NCBI GenBank assembly: GCA_030066195.1
Contig: JASJCB010000045.1
Span: 25,642 to 89,641 of the forward strand
Reading direction: 5' to 3'
Origin: Acidobacteriota bacterium
GTDB lineage: Bacteria > Acidobacteriota > Holophagae > Acanthopleuribacterales > Acanthopleuribacteraceae
Length of the DNA: 64,000 nucleotides
The stretch's first letter is position 1. Each line of letters starts with the position of its first letter. A model generated the notes under the pieces. The model saw only the letters and a program-made list of their open reading frames with translations. It did no database searches and was not told the origin of the DNA. Made by a program: the position numbers and the translations under genes. Below are positions 60,823 to 64,000 of the stretch, piece by piece.

Positions 60823-61533
60823 TCAGCTCGACGCTGTATGTCGTTTCAAGAAGTTGTCATAGCGATCCTGGCCGCCGATAATCTGCAAGCCCAGGCGCAG
60901 TTGCCCTTCCGCGGTCGGGTCGAAACGTCGGTTCTTCTCCTGGACCAGCAAGGGTATCTCCTTCCCGGCGGGGTCCAGAAACGAAATATCGTAAATGTCC
61001 ACCCGGGGAAAATCATCGGGCGCAAACACGCCGAGACCCCAAGAACACAGGTCCACGGTGCGACACCGATAGGTCCGGCCTCCGATACGGGCAAAGGCGG
61101 GCAGTTGGAACTGCAAGCGTTTCTGGTCCCTGGACACCGAAAGGTATTGCGGGGGCGGCGGGCTCGTCCGCTTTTCCTCTTCCGGTTTGACCCTGGGCGG
61201 CTTCAGACCATGAAGGAAGGCCTGGGCTCGATCGTCCATACTCATGATGTCCAAACCCAGACGCAAAAAACGCGTCTTCTTGCGGTAGAGCAAGATGCGA
61301 TGCACCTCGCGAACCACGAACCGCGCCTTGTGACCGTCGTCCGTCTCGCAAATGACCGCATAGTTTTTGGCGCGCGGCATAATGGGCATGCCCAGCAGGG
61401 TCAGTCCCTCTTCACTGAAGTCGTAACCGCGTGCCCTGTATTTAATTCCGTCAATCTCGCACACGGCGCGTACCGCCCGCTTGATGCGCGGACAGCTCCG
61501 CTTTTCTTGAAAGTCGATGCTTCTGATTGTCAT
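60823..61533 (-). CDS. Tandem PilZ-domain protein (c-di-GMP effector)
   Basis: The 236-residue protein shows a first PilZ domain (about 8-110) with RSCPRIKR and DFSEEGLTL, the RxxxR...DxSxxG c-di-GMP signature. A linker (KPPRVKPEEEKRTSPPPP) leads to a second PilZ-like domain (about 140-236) where KRLQFQLP and DLCSWGLGV keep only part of the signature (D-x-C-x-x-G), so it may not bind ligand. It likely links c-di-GMP to motility, secretion or polymer export. ATG 61533 lacks a strong ribosome site. It lies divergent to the secreted 214-aa gene. Confidence 0.85.
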   Translation of the reverse strand: MTIRSIDFQEKRSCPRIKRAVRAVCEIDGIKYRARGYDFSEEGLTLLGMPIMPRAKNYAVICETDDGHKARFVVREVHRILLYRKKTRFLRLGLDIMSMDDRAQAFLHGLKPPRVKPEEEKRTSPPPPQYLSVSRDQKRLQFQLPAFARIGGRTYRCRTVDLCSWGLGVFAPDDFPRVDIYDISFLDPAGKEIPLLVQEKNRRFDPTAEGQLRLGLQIIGGQDRYDNFLKRHTASS

Positions 61534-61955
61534 ATCTCACCATTCCCCAACGGTGTGTTCAGGTATATAAATCAAGGAGTTCAGTAAAAGATATAAACTA
61601 AAGCGGCAGATAAATAATTAGGGAGCTTTTAACAACGTCTCACACTATAATTTAGCCCCCAAAACCGCTTGGGGCAAGCGATATTTATCAATTAACAACT
61701 CCCAAAAACCGCCGCGGCGGGCTTGTGGGTCATGTCCTTCAATTTTGGAGAGATTGGAAGGGTTTGACACATGGACTTTCGGGGACTACATTATTGATTA
61801 GGACATTCTGTTTCGAATGCCCCATGTGGGTAGAAGTGCCGCCCCGTTTCGTCAGGTAACCGTCACCGCTCAAGCCGCCGACGCTCGGGCGCTTGTCCGT
61901 TGCGTCCAAAAGAAACCAACTCATCGCGCAAATCAATGCGAGAGGAGGTACGGCT
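61534..61955. other. Divergent promoter region of PilZ and secreted-protein genes
   Basis: The AT-rich stretch 61560-61700 is compatible with promoters. Frames on the minus strand here mirror the plus-strand gene and are not supported. GAGAGGAGG at 61940 is the ribosome site of the next gene. Confidence 0.4.
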
Positions 61956-62600
61956 ATGACCAGAGGAAAATTGCGGCTTCCGTTTCTGGTAGTGATGCTG
62001 TTAACGCCACCCTGGGCCAATACCGATGTCCCCCGTCCCGACCTCCCTACCCTGGCCGTGATCGGGGTCACCGCGCAAGTCAACGACGCCAGGTGGCAGG
62101 ACCCCAGAATCGGGATCGGGCTGCGTGAGCTGATGATCGACCGTCTCGACGGCATGGCTCGCTTCAACATCCCCGTTCCCTACAGCGATATCGGCAGGCA
62201 GTCCCGAATCTGCGCGCGTCAGGCCTGGCAGGCCGGCGCCGTCGATTTTGACGAATTCCTGCCCATGTTCAAGAACTACGGCGCCGACTACGCCGCCTTT
62301 GCCCACGTGGAACTGGACGCTACGCCGGAACAGGTGCTAAACGTGGGCGGAGCGACCATCGACGAGATTAGAACCTCGATTTCGGTAGAGATCACGCTGA
62401 TCGACCTGAACACCGGCATGCGCGTCACGACCACCGGTAAGGGCGAGGATCTCTCGCATGCGCGTTCCGCGGTATTCGTCTTTCGCAACGACACGGTTTT
62501 GTTCCAACAAAGCTCGGTAGGCAAAGCCACGGCACAAGCGGTCAACCGCGCCCTGGCCCTTCTGGAACAGTCGTTACTCAAAGCCTGGGTCCTGGGGTAA
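61956..62600 (+). CDS. Secreted protein, possible LpoB/CsgG-like fold
   Basis: The 214-residue protein starts at ATG 61956 behind GAGGAGG. A signal peptide (RLPFLVVMLLTPPWA) is followed by LAVIGVTAQVNDARW, GIGLRELMIDRLDGMARFNI, then DYAAFAHVEL and AVNRALALLEQSL. The strand-helix order recalls the LpoB/CsgG/TolB-N fold of periplasmic assembly factors. That resemblance is weak. A GCAA-capped hairpin (62619-62644) follows. Confidence 0.5.
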   Translation: MTRGKLRLPFLVVMLLTPPWANTDVPRPDLPTLAVIGVTAQVNDARWQDPRIGIGLRELMIDRLDGMARFNIPVPYSDIGRQSRICARQAWQAGAVDFDEFLPMFKNYGADYAAFAHVELDATPEQVLNVGGATIDEIRTSISVEITLIDLNTGMRVTTTGKGEDLSHARSAVFVFRNDTVLFQQSSVGKATAQAVNRALALLEQSLLKAWVLG

Positions 62601-62618
62601 CAGGAGAACACAGGAAAG

Positions 62619-62644
62619 GCGGTTCAGGGGCAACCCTGAACCGC
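62619..62644 (+). terminator. Perfect 11-bp hairpin after secreted-protein gene
   Basis: GCGGTTCAGGG-GCAA-CCCTGAACCGC. There is no T-run after it, so termination may need Rho or the stem may protect the RNA end. Confidence 0.6.
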
Positions 62645-62744
62645 AACCCCGCACTTGAAATTGCATGGAGTTACAAGGTAAAGTGCTTGCTCAGTACGGT
62701 TAAAATGGTCGGTGTAGTAACCCCGCTTCCCCAAGGTTTCCCCA

Positions 62745-63770
62745 ATGAAATGCATCTATTTCCTCTTTTTGGCGTCGACTTTCCTACATGGTGATGACAG
62801 CGTATTGGAAAGAAAGGTGCTTCAGATAACTGGTGAGGTTACCTATCTCGATTTTTGCCGCGATATGATTTTTGCCGGAGATCGACTCTACCTGATTGAA
62901 AACCAGCGCCATCGCGTATTGCAAATCGACCTGAGTACGCCGGAGAATTTAGGTAAGGTTATTGCCCGGAAAGGTGAGGGACCCGGTGAGGTTTGGCTGC
63001 CCATTGAGCTGGCTCCGCAAACCGACGGCGGTTTTGTTGTTCAGGATAATCGAGGATTCTCGTTTTTCGGAGCCGACGGGTGTTTCCAAGATCGGTTTGC
63101 CGTCTATACCGCGTGGATCGCTTTTACAGCCCGCGACAAACGCCTTTTCTATCTTTCAGCGGCGCCCCATAGCGATTTTCTGATCCATGTCTTTCAAAAC
63201 GACGGCGAAAAGATCCAGTCTTTTATGCCGAAGTACTTGAAAGTGACATCGGCAGCGGGAGATGCGGGCACGATTGCCGACCACGAGGGTTATTTCTACA
63301 GAGCCGTATTGGCCGCGGACGGGGAATTCCTCTACTATCTGAACAGCACCATGGGCCGCTTCGATAAATACACCCTTTCCGGAGAGCTGGTTTTAAGTCG
63401 AAACGCGGCCGTAGACTTCGGACCACAGGGCATGTTTCTGCTGGAAAAAAACAGGGAATACCTGGCTCATCCCGCAAAGATGGAAAAACCGACCGGATAT
63501 CTGGCCTATGAAATGTTTCAGGACGCTTACCTGGCTCACGGCAAGCTCTACATTCTTCGCTGGGTCGACTTCATGGATGACTTTACTTCAGAACGAAAGG
63601 ATATTCTTGTTTTCGACACCAAAACGTTGACCCTGGAAAGAAAGCTGCACTTTACCCTGAAAACCGGCGAGATGGCCCGGTGCATTGCCGTAAGAGGCAG
63701 TAGAGCGAAACCGGAAATATTTACTACCATCGACAGCGGTGACGATATCCATTTGGTGACCTTGGAATGA
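62745..63770 (+). CDS. Secreted six-bladed beta-propeller-like protein
   Basis: The 341-residue protein begins with a signal peptide (MKCIYFLFLASTFLHG). It has NHL/TolB-like repeats with IARKGEGPGEVWLP (the same KGEGPxE element as in the 34891 protein) and GGFVVQDNRGFSFFGADG, HRVLQIDLS. Such six-bladed propellers bind peptides or sugars, with no catalysis evident. ATG 62745 has weak AAGG upstream. Its stop overlaps a 23-codon frame (ATGA). Confidence 0.65.
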   Translation: MKCIYFLFLASTFLHGDDSVLERKVLQITGEVTYLDFCRDMIFAGDRLYLIENQRHRVLQIDLSTPENLGKVIARKGEGPGEVWLPIELAPQTDGGFVVQDNRGFSFFGADGCFQDRFAVYTAWIAFTARDKRLFYLSAAPHSDFLIHVFQNDGEKIQSFMPKYLKVTSAAGDAGTIADHEGYFYRAVLAADGEFLYYLNSTMGRFDKYTLSGELVLSRNAAVDFGPQGMFLLEKNREYLAHPAKMEKPTGYLAYEMFQDAYLAHGKLYILRWVDFMDDFTSERKDILVFDTKTLTLERKLHFTLKTGEMARCIAVRGSRAKPEIFTTIDSGDDIHLVTLE

Positions 63771-64000
63771 TAAAGTTCTGGTTCTTTCCGGCGCCGTTAC
63801 TACCGGACGGTCTTCCCGCCCCGACCTATCCCGATTAAGGCCCGATGTTGGTGTTACCTGAATGCCCCATGACCTGGGGTTTTACAAGGCGCCGACCTTA
63901 TTTTTCTTTGTTTCCGTCTTCTTATACCCCGAAGGGCGTTGTGTACTATCAGACCCAGGTTGGTCGTGATGACCCCGTCATCGCGGCCTACCTGGGGTAA
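63771..64000. other. Right-edge region
   Basis: A 23-codon frame begins at 63767 overlapping the propeller stop, but it has no further support. The rest to 64000 shows no gene within the window. Confidence 0.4.

Noticed and set aside
60648..60881. 77-codon ORF before the PilZ gene
   Set aside because: TTG start without ribosome site and overlaps the PilZ gene end on the other strand.
63767..63838. 23-codon ORF coupled to the propeller stop
   Set aside because: Only the ATGA overlap supports it; no signal peptide and no motif.

Overview
The window looks like a Gram-negative, GC-moderate bacterium with a large regulatory and signalling gene set. Evidence for an outer membrane is the TonB-dependent receptor with a carboxypeptidase-like plug extension, a lipoprotein signal and several Sec-secreted proteins. 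The density of CHAT and caspase-like proteases, WD40-caspase fusions, DUF4384-type domains, bacterial Ser/Thr kinases and Reg_prop hybrid kinases recalls predatory or multicellular-leaning lineages. My best guess is Acidobacteriota (Holophagae/Acanthopleuribacter-like), but this is inference from gene content only; no rRNA is present.

Layout. 0-7 kb holds housekeeping and surface-sugar genes: a partial glycosyltransferase-like gene, a minus-strand operon of penicillin-binding protein, thiI and dipeptide epimerase, and a Maf/DUF115-type protein. 7-8 kb is a small decayed mobile region, with an integrase N-terminus cut by a 251-bp element carrying ISL3-like inverted repeats. 8.6-11.3 kb has a secreted heme-motif protein and a TM2-like membrane protein. 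11.4-31.3 kb is a protease island, all on the minus strand: ECF sigma factor, membrane anti-sigma-like protein, CHAT-TPR lipoprotein, a 54-aa acidic protein, a 1300-aa protein with two clan-CD protease domains, a WD40-caspase, a caspase-DUF4384 protein and a CHAT-TPR membrane protein. Five transcription units in this island share an upstream motif (TTTAAC-like, 15-16 nt, GTGTC), which I read as the promoter of the local ECF sigma factor. 31.9-36 kb is a patchwork: a sodium:solute symporter of different composition, short secreted peptides, a beta-propeller protein, and remnants of an IS701-type transposase and a DUF4442 gene. 36-43 kb carries a GNAT enzyme, a Ser/Thr kinase with cNMP-binding domain, a TonB receptor, and a cytidylyltransferase-PseG fusion split by one in-frame TGA. 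43-51 kb has a giant hybrid histidine kinase with two kinase modules, an Rpn-type nuclease with a 12-bp coding repeat, an intergenic repeat cluster and an unknown 285-aa protein. 51.3-54.5 kb encodes a lipase/M17-N-like/CHAT fusion. 54.6-64 kb has miaE, an ALDH7-type dehydrogenase, two tiny secreted peptides with the same C-terminal signature, two beta-propeller proteins, a membrane kinase, a tandem PilZ protein and a secreted protein.

How the parts may work together. The island suggests an envelope-sensing circuit: the CHAT-TPR lipoprotein and the anti-sigma-like protein would control the ECF factor, which would switch on several caspase/CHAT proteases. Separately, short secreted peptides next to beta-propeller genes recur at least twice. 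Both ideas are inference from gene order and motifs visible here.
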